Part shown: in pieces, positions 20,037-27,096 of the stretch | Numbering within the stretch: position 1 is the stretch's first letter | Layout of the letters: the number at the start of each line of letters is the position of its first letter | Virus record (IMG/VR): IMGVR_UViG_3300031952_000111 | Coordinates: 1 to 27,561 of that record | Strand: one strand, 5' to 3' | Origin: a virus | Length of the DNA stretch: 27,561 nt | The notes under the pieces: model-generated | Told to the model about the DNA's origin: nothing | The model's input: only the letters and a program-made list of their open reading frames with translations | Databases searched by the model: none | Made by a program: the position numbers and the translations under genes

Positions 20037-20323
20037 TGGCTCCCGGTCCTGAACAGATGGTCAAGGTGCCTCTGCCTGAGTGGGTTGAGCTGATCGCCAA
20101 CCATGCGGCCACGAAGGCCGCCCAGGCAGTGATCGAGAAACACCTGGAGCTCTGCGAGGCGCGGAAGGCGGTGCCCGAGCAGGCAGCCGAGATCAAGAAG
20201 CAGGCCGAGCAGATTGTGAGTCTCAAGATGCGCTTCATCGCCCTGATGTTCTACATGCTCGGCGCCGGCACGCTGGGCGGGCTGTTGGGCGGCTTCGCCG
20301 GACGGCTCCTGCGGTTCTTCTGA
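20036..20323 (+). CDS. Small C-terminally anchored membrane protein (95 aa)
   Basis: The ATG at 20036 overlaps the previous stop (TGATG). A soluble helical part (about 1-62, with IEKHLELCEARKAVPEQAAE and a coiled-coil-like KKQAEQIVSL) is followed by a membrane segment about residues 67-90 (FIALMFYMLGAGTLGGLLGG) and a basic end (RLLRFF). Its place among the neck/tail genes is unusual for a membrane protein. A holin-like or injection-related role is possible, but no lysis enzyme is near. Function unknown. Confidence 0.55.
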   Translation: MAPGPEQMVKVPLPEWVELIANHAATKAAQAVIEKHLELCEARKAVPEQAAEIKKQAEQIVSLKMRFIALMFYMLGAGTLGGLLGGFAGRLLRFF

Positions 20324-20332
20324 GGCAACGGG

Positions 20333-20773
20333 ATGTCGAGGATTGCGGACATAGCCGATGCGCTGGTCGAGGAGCTGAACGGAAGCTCATTCAGCCAGGC
20401 CTTTACGGCGGTGCGGAGCACGCTGCCGCGCATGAAGCGGGAAGAGCTTGGAGACACGCTTTGGGTGTCGGTGATCCCCGGCGACTGGACGACCGAGATG
20501 GAGACGCGCACCGAATGGAAGGAGAGCCATCCGGTGACGGTGTTCTTTCAGAAGGGACTTCAGCAGGGCATCGCGGAGGAGCAGGGCGAGGTGGACGCCT
20601 TAGTGGACCTGATCGAGGAGGTCGCGGGACACTGCAAGGGCCTGATACTGAGCGTCGGCGACGCCCGGGCCGTCTGCACGGCGATGAAGGTCCTTGCCTG
20701 CGAGCCGAACGATCTCACGGTGTACCGGGCTTTCACGGGCGCGTTGATGCTGACCTTCACGCTTTCGGGGTAG
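20333..20773 (+). CDS. Tail terminator-like protein
   Basis: The start at 20333 lies 9 bases after the previous stop. The 146-residue alpha/beta protein begins with RIADIADALVEELNGSSFSQ and AFTAVRSTL, has VSVIPGDWTTEMETRTEWKE, a strand PVTVFFQKG, a helix EVDALVDLIEEVAGH and a last strand ALMLTFTLSG. This matches the layout of small phage proteins at the place of the tail terminator (lambda gpU-like position) that close the tail tube at the head end. Family assignment is from layout and position. Confidence 0.6.
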   Translation: MSRIADIADALVEELNGSSFSQAFTAVRSTLPRMKREELGDTLWVSVIPGDWTTEMETRTEWKESHPVTVFFQKGLQQGIAEEQGEVDALVDLIEEVAGHCKGLILSVGDARAVCTAMKVLACEPNDLTVYRAFTGALMLTFTLSG

Positions 20774-20776
20774 GGA

Positions 20777-21364
20777 ATGGCCTTCAGCATGAGCAGGTTT
20801 ATCTTTCAGCCGCCGCCCATGGGCGGGATGCCGACGGCCGAGAACAGCATCCGGTTCGGCTGGGGCCTGAAGGAGTTCAAGGGGAGCTTCTTCGACCGGC
20901 CGGGCGTGAAGGCGGCCCTGGACCCGATGGAGCACCGCTTCCTGAACCGCTTCGGGTTCCTGGTCGCTGAACGCGCCAAGATGCTCATGGTGGACGCCCC
21001 GAAGGGGGTGTATTCGCCGCCCGGCTTCGCGCCCTTCGCCCATGTGGGACTCCTGCGCAAGATGCTCTACTGGGCCTTCGATACAGAGAGCTGGTCCCTC
21101 ATAGTCGGGCCGAGCCTCTTGAGGGGCGGCAACTCGCCGTATGTGAACTTCACCGTCCCGGAGGTGCTCGAGTACGGCGGGAATCCCGTGCGGCGCGGAC
21201 CAGGGGGCGGGACCGTCAGCGCCCGGGGGGTGATCCGCATCTATCACTACGAGGCGCGGCCGTACGTGCGGCCCGCCTACCAGAGCGTGCTGCGTCAACA
21301 GCAGGAGATCTGGGACTACAGCCTCCGGCCCCTCGCGTTAGGGGGTGCCGCGATGGCAGCCTAA
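20777..21364 (+). CDS. HK97 gp10/Mu gpG-like virion morphogenesis protein
   Basis: Starts 3 bases after the previous stop behind GGTAGGGA. The 195-residue product has the layout of HK97 gp10-like/phage virion morphogenesis proteins: a segment GSFFDRPGVKAALDPMEHRF (a conserved F.D...V...ld....r.l..fG), AERAKMLMVDAPKGVYSPPG, the conserved H-x-GLLRKMLYWAFD, SLIVGPSLL, and late LEYGG and RIYHYEARPYVRPAYQSVL (the ARPf..pAf signature). These proteins join head and tail or complete the tail. Gene order often differs in phages, with this gene before the terminator. Confidence 0.65.
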   Translation: MAFSMSRFIFQPPPMGGMPTAENSIRFGWGLKEFKGSFFDRPGVKAALDPMEHRFLNRFGFLVAERAKMLMVDAPKGVYSPPGFAPFAHVGLLRKMLYWAFDTESWSLIVGPSLLRGGNSPYVNFTVPEVLEYGGNPVRRGPGGGTVSARGVIRIYHYEARPYVRPAYQSVLRQQQEIWDYSLRPLALGGAAMAA

Positions 21365-21379
21365 AAGGAGGACTCACCG

Positions 21380-21838
21380 ATGGCCAACAAGCTCGGGATG
21401 GAGTGCAAGTTGTACCGCTGCGCGACGCTGCTGGACGACATCGCCAACACGCCCGCGCTGGCGACCTGGATCGAGGTGACGAACGTCAAGGACCTGAAGC
21501 GGAACCTCAGCACGCGCGAGGCCGACATGACCACGCGCGACAACGACGGCTGGGAGGCTACCCGCGCGACGCTGAAGAGCGGAACTGTGGACTTCGGGAT
21601 GCTCTATGACACCGACGATGCCGGGTTCACTGCGCTTCAGGAAGCGTGGGACGGCAGCGACGAGATCGCCCTGGCCGTCATGGACGGGGACATCGAGGTC
21701 GGGGGCGCCCAGGGACTCGTCGGCAACTTCAGCGTCACCAACTTCGGCATAAACGAGCCGCTCGCCGAAGGTGTGACCGTGGACGTCACGGTGAAGCCTT
21801 CGACCGAGACGGAATGGTACACGGTGAGCGCCAGCTAA
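21380..21838 (+). CDS. Major tail tube protein
   Basis: AAAAGGAGG (21363-21371) before the ATG at 21380 is the strongest ribosome site in the window, as expected for an abundant structural protein. The 152-residue sequence shows the tube family pattern: WIEVTNVKDLKRNLSTREAD with MTTRDNDGW, ATLKSGTVDFGMLYDTDDAG, IALAVMDGDIEVGGAQGLVG, NFSVTNFGINEPLAEGVTVD and VTVKPS. It polymerises as hexameric rings into a non-contractile tube; no sheath protein is found, which supports a siphovirus tail. Confidence 0.85.
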   Translation: MANKLGMECKLYRCATLLDDIANTPALATWIEVTNVKDLKRNLSTREADMTTRDNDGWEATRATLKSGTVDFGMLYDTDDAGFTALQEAWDGSDEIALAVMDGDIEVGGAQGLVGNFSVTNFGINEPLAEGVTVDVTVKPSTETEWYTVSAS

Positions 21839-21871
21839 GCGTAGCCCACCGCGAACCTTTGGGAGGGCCGT

Positions 21872-22372
21872 ATGCACAGCTTCAAGGATGCTGCCGGCCG
21901 CGATTGGGCGGTCTCCATCACGGTCCTGGCCGTCAAGAGAGTGGAAGGACTGCTCGCCGTCAAGCTCTATGAGATGGACGACGCGAGCCTGTTTCAGCGG
22001 ATCGGCCGTGACCCCGTGTTCCTCTGCGACCTGCTCTGCGTGCTCTGTGCCGAGCAGATACACGCACGGCAGATGACGCCGGAGCAGTTCTTGGAGGGGA
22101 TGCGGGGGGACGGGTTGGCCGAGGCCGCGACGGCCATGCTCGAGGAGCTCTTGGCTTTTTTCCCGCACCCCCTCCGGGGGCTGTTAGAGAAGGCGGCGCA
22201 GAAGCTCCGGCGGTTAGAGGCGATCAGGATGCAGCTCGCGGACCAGAGGCTGAGCGGGACGGCGGACGAGGAGGCCTTCCGGCGGGACCTCGAGGCGGAG
22301 GCGCGGAAGATGGAGGAGAGCGCCTCGACTTCTGGTGCGCCGTCTATGAACTTGCCGGCGTCGCCGGGGTAG
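21872..22372 (+). CDS. Tail assembly chaperone, upstream frame (G-like)
   Basis: GGGAGGG lies before the ATG at 21872. The 166-residue product has a beta N-terminus (FKDAAGRDWAVSITV, lVKLYEM) and helices (DPVFLCDLLCVLCAEQIH, LAEAATAMLEELLAFFPHPL) with a charged C-terminus; this fits the first of the two chaperones encoded between tail tube and tape measure. Such genes normally also give a longer product by a -1 frameshift into the next frame. The downstream frame here overlaps and lacks a plausible start for its first 27 codons, in agreement with that. The chaperone coats the tape measure protein during tail assembly. Confidence 0.7.
   Translation: MHSFKDAAGRDWAVSITVLAVKRVEGLLAVKLYEMDDASLFQRIGRDPVFLCDLLCVLCAEQIHARQMTPEQFLEGMRGDGLAEAATAMLEELLAFFPHPLRGLLEKAAQKLRRLEAIRMQLADQRLSGTADEEAFRRDLEAEARKMEESASTSGAPSMNLPASPG
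22156..22162 (+). other. Candidate -1 frameshift heptamer
   Basis: T TTT TTC read as gcT-TTT-TTC in the chaperone frame is a canonical slippery heptamer (residues 95-97). The -1 frame is open from here to 22641. However, slipping here would give a Pro/Gly/Ala/Arg-rich stretch of about 55 residues before the conserved-looking part, so a later site near 22300-22325 is an alternative. Confidence 0.35.
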
Positions 22373-22641
22373 ACCCCGACCCGTTCACGTACCGCCAGCT
22401 CTTGTGGATGGCGCGCGGACGGCAGAAGGCCGAATGGGAACGGGCGAGCTGGCTCATGTGCATCCTCTGGAATACGCACGCGACGAAGCCGCGTCGGCCG
22501 GATGAGTTCAACCCGTTTGCGGAGAAGCGGCGGCAGACAGGAGGCATCCCGATCACGGCCCAGAATATCGGGCTGCTCAAGGCCCTGGTGCCGAGGAGGC
22601 GCTTGAACCGGCGCCGGAAGCCGGAGGTGCCGCAGCCATGA
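22321..22641 (+). CDS. Tail assembly chaperone, -1 frame (T-like part)
   Basis: In the -1 frame relative to the upstream chaperone the DNA codes for RLDFWCAVYELAGVAGVDPD, then FTYRQLLWMARGRQKAEWER and RPDEFNPFAEKR. This looks like the second tail chaperone of such modules (a DFW..VY.LAG..GVDP...T.R.LLWMA.GR pattern). The first in-frame ATG (22402) falls in the middle of that pattern, and no start codon precedes the DFW block, so production by frameshifting from the upstream gene is likely. The frame is given from 22321; the true fusion point is not known. The stop overlaps the next small gene (ATGA). Confidence 0.6.
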   Translation, partial: RLDFWCAVYELAGVAGVDPDPFTYRQLLWMARGRQKAEWERASWLMCILWNTHATKPRRPDEFNPFAEKRRQTGGIPITAQNIGLLKALVPRRRLNRRRKPEVPQP

Positions 22642-22745
22642 AGACCTGGTTGGGGCTGCACTGGCTTGAGTGGGTCCTGGCGCTAGTGATGATCCTGGTC
22701 ATGGCGGCGGTCATTGCTCGGGACCGCGGATGGTTCGTGCCGTGA
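22638..22745 (+). CDS. Tiny membrane protein (35 aa)
   Basis: The ATG at 22638 overlaps the chaperone stop (ATGA). The product has one hydrophobic span (WLEWVLALVMILVMAAVIAR, about residues 9-28) and ends DRGWFVP. The coupled start and the clean membrane span argue for a real gene. Function unknown; position between chaperones and a phosphoesterase gives no hint. Confidence 0.5.
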   Translation: MKTWLGLHWLEWVLALVMILVMAAVIARDRGWFVP

Positions 22746-22771
22746 CCATTGGTTGAGAGAAGGAGACGGCG

Positions 22772-23407
22772 ATGCTCTGGCTCTCCGATCTGCACTTAGA
22801 TGGCGGCGACGCGGCCGAGGACTTCAGCGCCGATGATGTCCTGGTCGAGTTCCTGCGGTTCTGGCACCGCCGGGAACGCATCGGCCTAGCGGGCGACACA
22901 GCCGACCTCGCGCAGGCGACGCTGGCCGAGATCGAGCGGGCCCATCCGCGCGCGGCGCAAGCCATCGAGGATTACGTGACCTGGCTGCTGATCGGAAACC
23001 ATGATCCGGTGCCGCAGCTCTTCGGGCACTGGACCGCCGACGCGGTCTTAGTGCGTGGCGTCTACGTCACGCACGGGAGCTGTTTTGACCCGCTGAACTT
23101 CGGCCGCTACCGCTTCATCGGCTGGGCCGGGGCGAAGGCCGGCGGGACGCTTGAGCGGGTCTTCGGCGCCGATGCGGACGACTGGGTCACGCGGCGACTC
23201 GGAGGGCTGCTGAGTTCGGGGCGATTCGGGGACGCCAGCGCCTATCGCCGCCGGGCGCTCAGTCTGATGAAGCGCATCCCCGGCGCGGAGTCTATCGTGA
23301 TCGGGCACACGCACAAGCGGGCAGTCGAGCCGCCCTACTACAACTGCGGCAACTGGACCGGCCAGGACGCCGGGCGGCGTTGCGACCACATCCTCATAGG
23401 AACCTAA
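22772..23407 (+). CDS. Calcineurin-like metallophosphoesterase (LpxH-like)
   Basis: AAGGAG precedes the ATG at 22772. All metal-site motifs of the family are present: DLH (Asp6, His8), GD (Asp42), GNHD (residues 75-78), TH (His101) and GHTH (His179, His181). The 211-residue size and the order, including YNCGNW after GHTH, resemble UDP-2,3-diacylglucosamine pyrophosphatase (LpxH) and related phage-borne phosphoesterases. It would use two metal ions (Mn or similar) to hydrolyse a phosphoester or pyrophosphate; the substrate cannot be read from sequence. It lies between the tail chaperones and the tape measure gene, 3 bases before the latter, so it is co-expressed with tail genes. Confidence 0.75.
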   Translation: MLWLSDLHLDGGDAAEDFSADDVLVEFLRFWHRRERIGLAGDTADLAQATLAEIERAHPRAAQAIEDYVTWLLIGNHDPVPQLFGHWTADAVLVRGVYVTHGSCFDPLNFGRYRFIGWAGAKAGGTLERVFGADADDWVTRRLGGLLSSGRFGDASAYRRRALSLMKRIPGAESIVIGHTHKRAVEPPYYNCGNWTGQDAGRRCDHILIGT

Positions 23408-23410
23408 CCC

Positions 23411-25435
23411 GTGCGAAGCGCTGGGGACATCAGGGCGGGCCGCGCCTTCATCCAACTCTTCATTGACGACAGCAACGTCGTCAAGCAGATGCGCCGGACG
23501 CAGTACAAGTTCGAGACGATGGGCCGCGTCTGGCAGCGGGCCGGTCTCTGGATGATGGGCGGCGGCGCGGCCATCCTCGGCTCGCTCGGCATGGCGGCCA
23601 AGAAGTTCGCGGACATGGGCTTGGAGATGCAGGCCATGTCGAAAGCCGCCGGGATGGGGGTCGAGCCGTTCTCGGAACTGATGTATGCGGCCAAGATGTC
23701 GGGCGTCGAGGTGGACAGCCTCCAGATGGCCATCCGTGGGATGCAGTTCAAGATCCACGACTTGGGGGACAACGTGACTGAAGTCGTGCAGAGTTTCAGG
23801 GAATTGGGCCTCACGTATGCCGATCTGAAGGACCTCTCGCCGGAAGAGCAGTTCAAGCTCATCGCCGACCGGCTCCAGCGGGTGACGGACCGGAGCGCCC
23901 TGGCCCAGGCAGTCTTCCGCCGTGGCGGGACGAGGATCCTCGCTATGGGTGGGGCTGAGGAGATCGGCGGTCGGATGGCGCAAGCCCGCGAGAAGGGCCT
24001 CTACACGACCGAGGCGGAGATCGCGCAGGCGGTCCGGCTGAAGCGGGGGATGGTCGAGGTCCAGGAGTCCTTCCGGATGCTCGCCTTCACGGTCGGGGCG
24101 CGGCTGGCCCCCGTGATGCAGCTCCTGACCCGGCGCCTCGCGGACTTCGTCGAGGAGCAGATACGGGCGACCCGCGAGGGGCGGGGTTCGGTCGGTTCCC
24201 TCCTTTCGTTGGGCACCGCGGCGATCGGCGCCGGGGTTGCCGTGACCGGGATGGCCCTCTCTTGGCGTCTGATAGCGTTCGCCCTGGGCGCCGCCACCGC
24301 CCCGATTAACCTCGTGGTCTTGGCGGTCATCGCCCTGGGGGGTGCCATCGCGGCGACGAACATCAAATGGAACTTGGAGACGGCCGCCATCAACGCCGAG
24401 ACGAAGGCGGTCAATGAGCTGATAGACCGCTACCTGGAGTTGAAGGCGAAGCGGGAAGGCCTGACGGTCAGCGAGCGAGCCGAGAAAGTAGACATCGGCC
24501 AGCGCTTCGTGAGGCAGGTCGAAAGCGAGATCGCCGCCCTCCAGGCGGAATGGGGCCAACTGAACAAGGAGATATCTTCGCCTGAAGCGCTGGTGGCTGC
24601 TGGCGTGGCCGGCCTGCCTCTCGGGGGCGATAAGGACATCCGGGCCCGCATGGACCATATCCTGGCCGAGATCGAGAAGCGGGACAAGATCCTGGAGAAG
24701 TTAGACGCCGAACAGGCGAAGCACAAAGGGGAACTGGAGTTAGAGGAGGAAGAGGCGCTCGCGGCCGAACTGACGGCCCTCGAAAGGGGGACGGCGGAGC
24801 GCGTGGCTGAGCTGCGTGCGGAAGCTATCCGCGAGGAGATGGAACGGGAAACGGCACTCATCAACCTGCGCTATGACCGGGAGGTCGAGAAGGCGCGGGA
24901 AGCGGCGCTGAAGATCCGTGGCGAGAAAGAGCGTGAAGTCGCGCTGACGGCCGCTCTTGCGAACGTCGAGGAAGCGCGGGAGCTCGAATTGGAGGCCGCA
25001 CGCACCGCGCGGATGAAGAAGGCGGCGGACGCGGCCAAGGACTACCGCCTGGAGCAGGAGGATGCGGCCCGGGATCGCAAGGCGCGCGAGCTGGCCATCC
25101 AGGATGAGATCGAGCGATTGAGGATCGAAAAGACGACGGCTGGACTCGAACAGGCGCGGGCACTGATTGACCTGGAGCTGCGGGAGGCCTTGCGGGGCGT
25201 CATGCCCGGCACGCGCCTGGATGAACTGATCCGGCAGCTCTATGGGATGCGGAAAGAGGGGGCGCTGGGCGGCGCGGAAGGGGCCGTCGTTACCTTTCAG
25301 TCCAGGGCCCTGTGGGGGCTCGGCGCCGGCGGCATCTTCGACCGGATCGCCAGGGCGACTGAGGAGACGGCCCGGAATACCGGGCGGCAATCCCGCGGGC
25401 TTGGTGCTGATCAACCTCGAGAGGCTTGGGCATGA
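23411..25435 (+). CDS. Tail tape measure protein
   Basis: GTG start at 23411, three bases after the phosphoesterase stop. The 674-residue protein has an N-terminal tape-measure core (RTQYKFETMGRVWQRAGLWM, then GLEMQAMSKAAGMGVEPFSE, LKDLSPEEQFKLIADRL), hydrophobic segments at about 260-320 (AAIGAGVAVTGMALSWRLIA; INLVVLAVIALGGAIAATNI) likely to enter the host membrane, and a long charged coiled coil (about 330-620). It sets tail length; at about 0.15 nm per residue the tail would be near 100 nm. No peptidoglycan hydrolase domain is seen. The stop overlaps the next start (ATGA). Confidence 0.85.
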   Translation: MRSAGDIRAGRAFIQLFIDDSNVVKQMRRTQYKFETMGRVWQRAGLWMMGGGAAILGSLGMAAKKFADMGLEMQAMSKAAGMGVEPFSELMYAAKMSGVEVDSLQMAIRGMQFKIHDLGDNVTEVVQSFRELGLTYADLKDLSPEEQFKLIADRLQRVTDRSALAQAVFRRGGTRILAMGGAEEIGGRMAQAREKGLYTTEAEIAQAVRLKRGMVEVQESFRMLAFTVGARLAPVMQLLTRRLADFVEEQIRATREGRGSVGSLLSLGTAAIGAGVAVTGMALSWRLIAFALGAATAPINLVVLAVIALGGAIAATNIKWNLETAAINAETKAVNELIDRYLELKAKREGLTVSERAEKVDIGQRFVRQVESEIAALQAEWGQLNKEISSPEALVAAGVAGLPLGGDKDIRARMDHILAEIEKRDKILEKLDAEQAKHKGELELEEEEALAAELTALERGTAERVAELRAEAIREEMERETALINLRYDREVEKAREAALKIRGEKEREVALTAALANVEEARELELEAARTARMKKAADAAKDYRLEQEDAARDRKARELAIQDEIERLRIEKTTAGLEQARALIDLELREALRGVMPGTRLDELIRQLYGMRKEGALGGAEGAVVTFQSRALWGLGAGGIFDRIARATEETARNTGRQSRGLGADQPREAWA

Positions 25436-26271
25436 GTTCTGTGCCAGACATCGTGGTAACGGAAAGACGCGGCAGCCGGTCCCTCTCGGGCGGCGAATCC
25501 GCCCGTGCCTCGCGCCGCTACTTCATCACCGGGACCGCAGACGAAGCCGAGGTCTATGCGGCCCTCGCAGGTGAGGCGCCTACGACGATGGATGGGCAGC
25601 CCCGGCGCAGCATCGAGGTCGAGGAGTACTCCGTAGACGAGAGCGATCCGGATGCCTGCGTCTGGGAGGGCACGGTCCATTACTCCTGGGAAACGGGCGG
25701 CGCGACTCCCGAGACGGGCGATTCGAGCTTCAACTTCGAGATCGCCGCCGGCACCTTCCACATAGTGCATGACCTGGCGACGGTCGGCAGTTACTACCCA
25801 CCGGGCGGCCCCACACCGCCCTGCAATAACATGATCGGCGCGACAAAAAATGGCGTCGCCGGCGTGGACATCACCGTCCCCACATATACCTGGAGTGAGC
25901 CATTCTACCTCGACGCGGACAAGGTTGATGGCGAGTACAAGGCCATCATCTTCGGGTTGGTCGGCACGACCAACCAGGCCGCCTTTCGTGGCTTTGCCAT
26001 CGGCGAGGTGCTCTTCATGGGCGCGTCCGGTTCTCGCCGCGGCATCCAGGATGATGACGACTGGGAGGTCACCTTCAGGTTCGCGGCCAGCCCGAACAAG
26101 ACGGGCCTCACGGTCGGGAGCATCACCGGGATCGCCAAGGGCGGATGGGAATGCCTCGATGTTCACACGTGTGAGAAGTACGACAGCGGACGTTGCGTCA
26201 TTTATCCGGATGCCGTCTATATCCACAGGGTCTACGAACCCGGTGATTTCAGCGACCTGGGCATAGGCTGA
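25432..26271 (+). CDS. Conserved distal-tail protein (after tape measure)
   Basis: The ATG at 25432 overlaps the tape measure stop. The 279-residue product has the pattern I remember from an unnamed phage family at this position: RRYFITGTADEAEVYAAL, an SFNFEIAAGTFHIVHDLATV segment, GVAGVDITVPTYTWSEPFYL, FRGFAIGEVLFMGASGSRRG, WEVTFRFAASPN and IAKGGWECLDVHTCE with IHRVYEPGDFSDLGIG at the end. The beta-rich sequence and the position suggest a distal tail/baseplate hub component. Function is inferred from gene order. Confidence 0.65.
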   Translation: MSSVPDIVVTERRGSRSLSGGESARASRRYFITGTADEAEVYAALAGEAPTTMDGQPRRSIEVEEYSVDESDPDACVWEGTVHYSWETGGATPETGDSSFNFEIAAGTFHIVHDLATVGSYYPPGGPTPPCNNMIGATKNGVAGVDITVPTYTWSEPFYLDADKVDGEYKAIIFGLVGTTNQAAFRGFAIGEVLFMGASGSRRGIQDDDDWEVTFRFAASPNKTGLTVGSITGIAKGGWECLDVHTCEKYDSGRCVIYPDAVYIHRVYEPGDFSDLGIG

Positions 26272-26292
26272 CCTGACACTGCGGAGGCCCGG

Positions 26293-27096
26293 ATGACCTT
26301 CGGCGATGCGTTCAAGCCAGTCAGACGCGGAGAGCCCCTCCGCGTCCCGGCGCGCGCATGGAACGCGATGCTGAACGCCGTGGGCCTGGAGCGCCGGCAC
26401 CCTCCGGTGTTCGCCGGCCAATTGCGCCCCGCCTTCCATGAAGGCGCCATCCGTGTGCGAAACGTCACCGAGAGCGACATCGGACTCGGCGGCTGTCTTT
26501 GCCTCACCGGAGGCGCCTGCACTCATCCGTTGGTCTTGGACGCCGATCTGCCGGCCGGGCATGGGGTCCGCTTCAAGACCTACGTGGTGACGCTGGACAT
26601 GATCCCGGCGGGCGACATTGGCTGGGCCTGCGCGCACGGCATCTGCGTTGTGCGCTACACGGGCGATGCCGAGGCGGAGAGTCGCCTCGATCCCGACAAG
26701 GATGGCGCCGACAGCACGCTGGCCATCGCCTGTGATCTCGGCCGGATGCTCTGCCTGGCCACGTTCGTCGAGGACGAGACGGACTATGCCGTCGTGGACC
26801 TCCATCCCAACTGGGACCGGGCGACGACGGCCGACCAGGAGGAGGGGGCGGTCACGATCGGCCGCACGAAGGGCGAAGAGGGCGCCGAGGCGGCCCTGAC
26901 CGATACCTACAATGCCGCCGATGACAGCGCCCCGCAGAAGGGCGTGGTGCTCCGCGTCGTGTTTGCCATCGTCTATGACCATGCGGGCACGAAGGTCCTC
27001 AAGTACATGACCCGAGACGTACACTTCCCGCGCGGCGTCATCCTCTACGCGGAAGGGGAGACGCCGGTCGAGGTGGATGCGGCGGAACCATGCTGA
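26293..27096 (+). CDS. Phage tail/fibre-associated protein (267 aa)
   Basis: GGAGG lies shortly before the ATG at 26293. The N-terminus MTFGDAFKPVRRGEPLRVPA with RAWNAMLNAV recalls small virion proteins in which an R(I/V)PA..WNA motif opens the sequence. The rest is beta-rich with paired Cys (GGCLCLTGGACTH; CAHGICVVRY) that may form disulfides, and a variable acidic section (about 185-215). It lies between the distal tail protein and the Thr/Ser-rich gene and overlaps the latter by 7 bases. A structural tail tip or fibre role is inferred. Confidence 0.55.
   Translation: MTFGDAFKPVRRGEPLRVPARAWNAMLNAVGLERRHPPVFAGQLRPAFHEGAIRVRNVTESDIGLGGCLCLTGGACTHPLVLDADLPAGHGVRFKTYVVTLDMIPAGDIGWACAHGICVVRYTGDAEAESRLDPDKDGADSTLAIACDLGRMLCLATFVEDETDYAVVDLHPNWDRATTADQEEGAVTIGRTKGEEGAEAALTDTYNAADDSAPQKGVVLRVVFAIVYDHAGTKVLKYMTRDVHFPRGVILYAEGETPVEVDAAEPC

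Noticed and set aside
23048-24658. 536-codon ORF on the minus strand
   Set aside because: It lies opposite the phosphoesterase and tape measure genes; its Arg/Pro/His-rich composition is typical of a shadow frame in GC-rich DNA, and no ribosome site or motif supports it.
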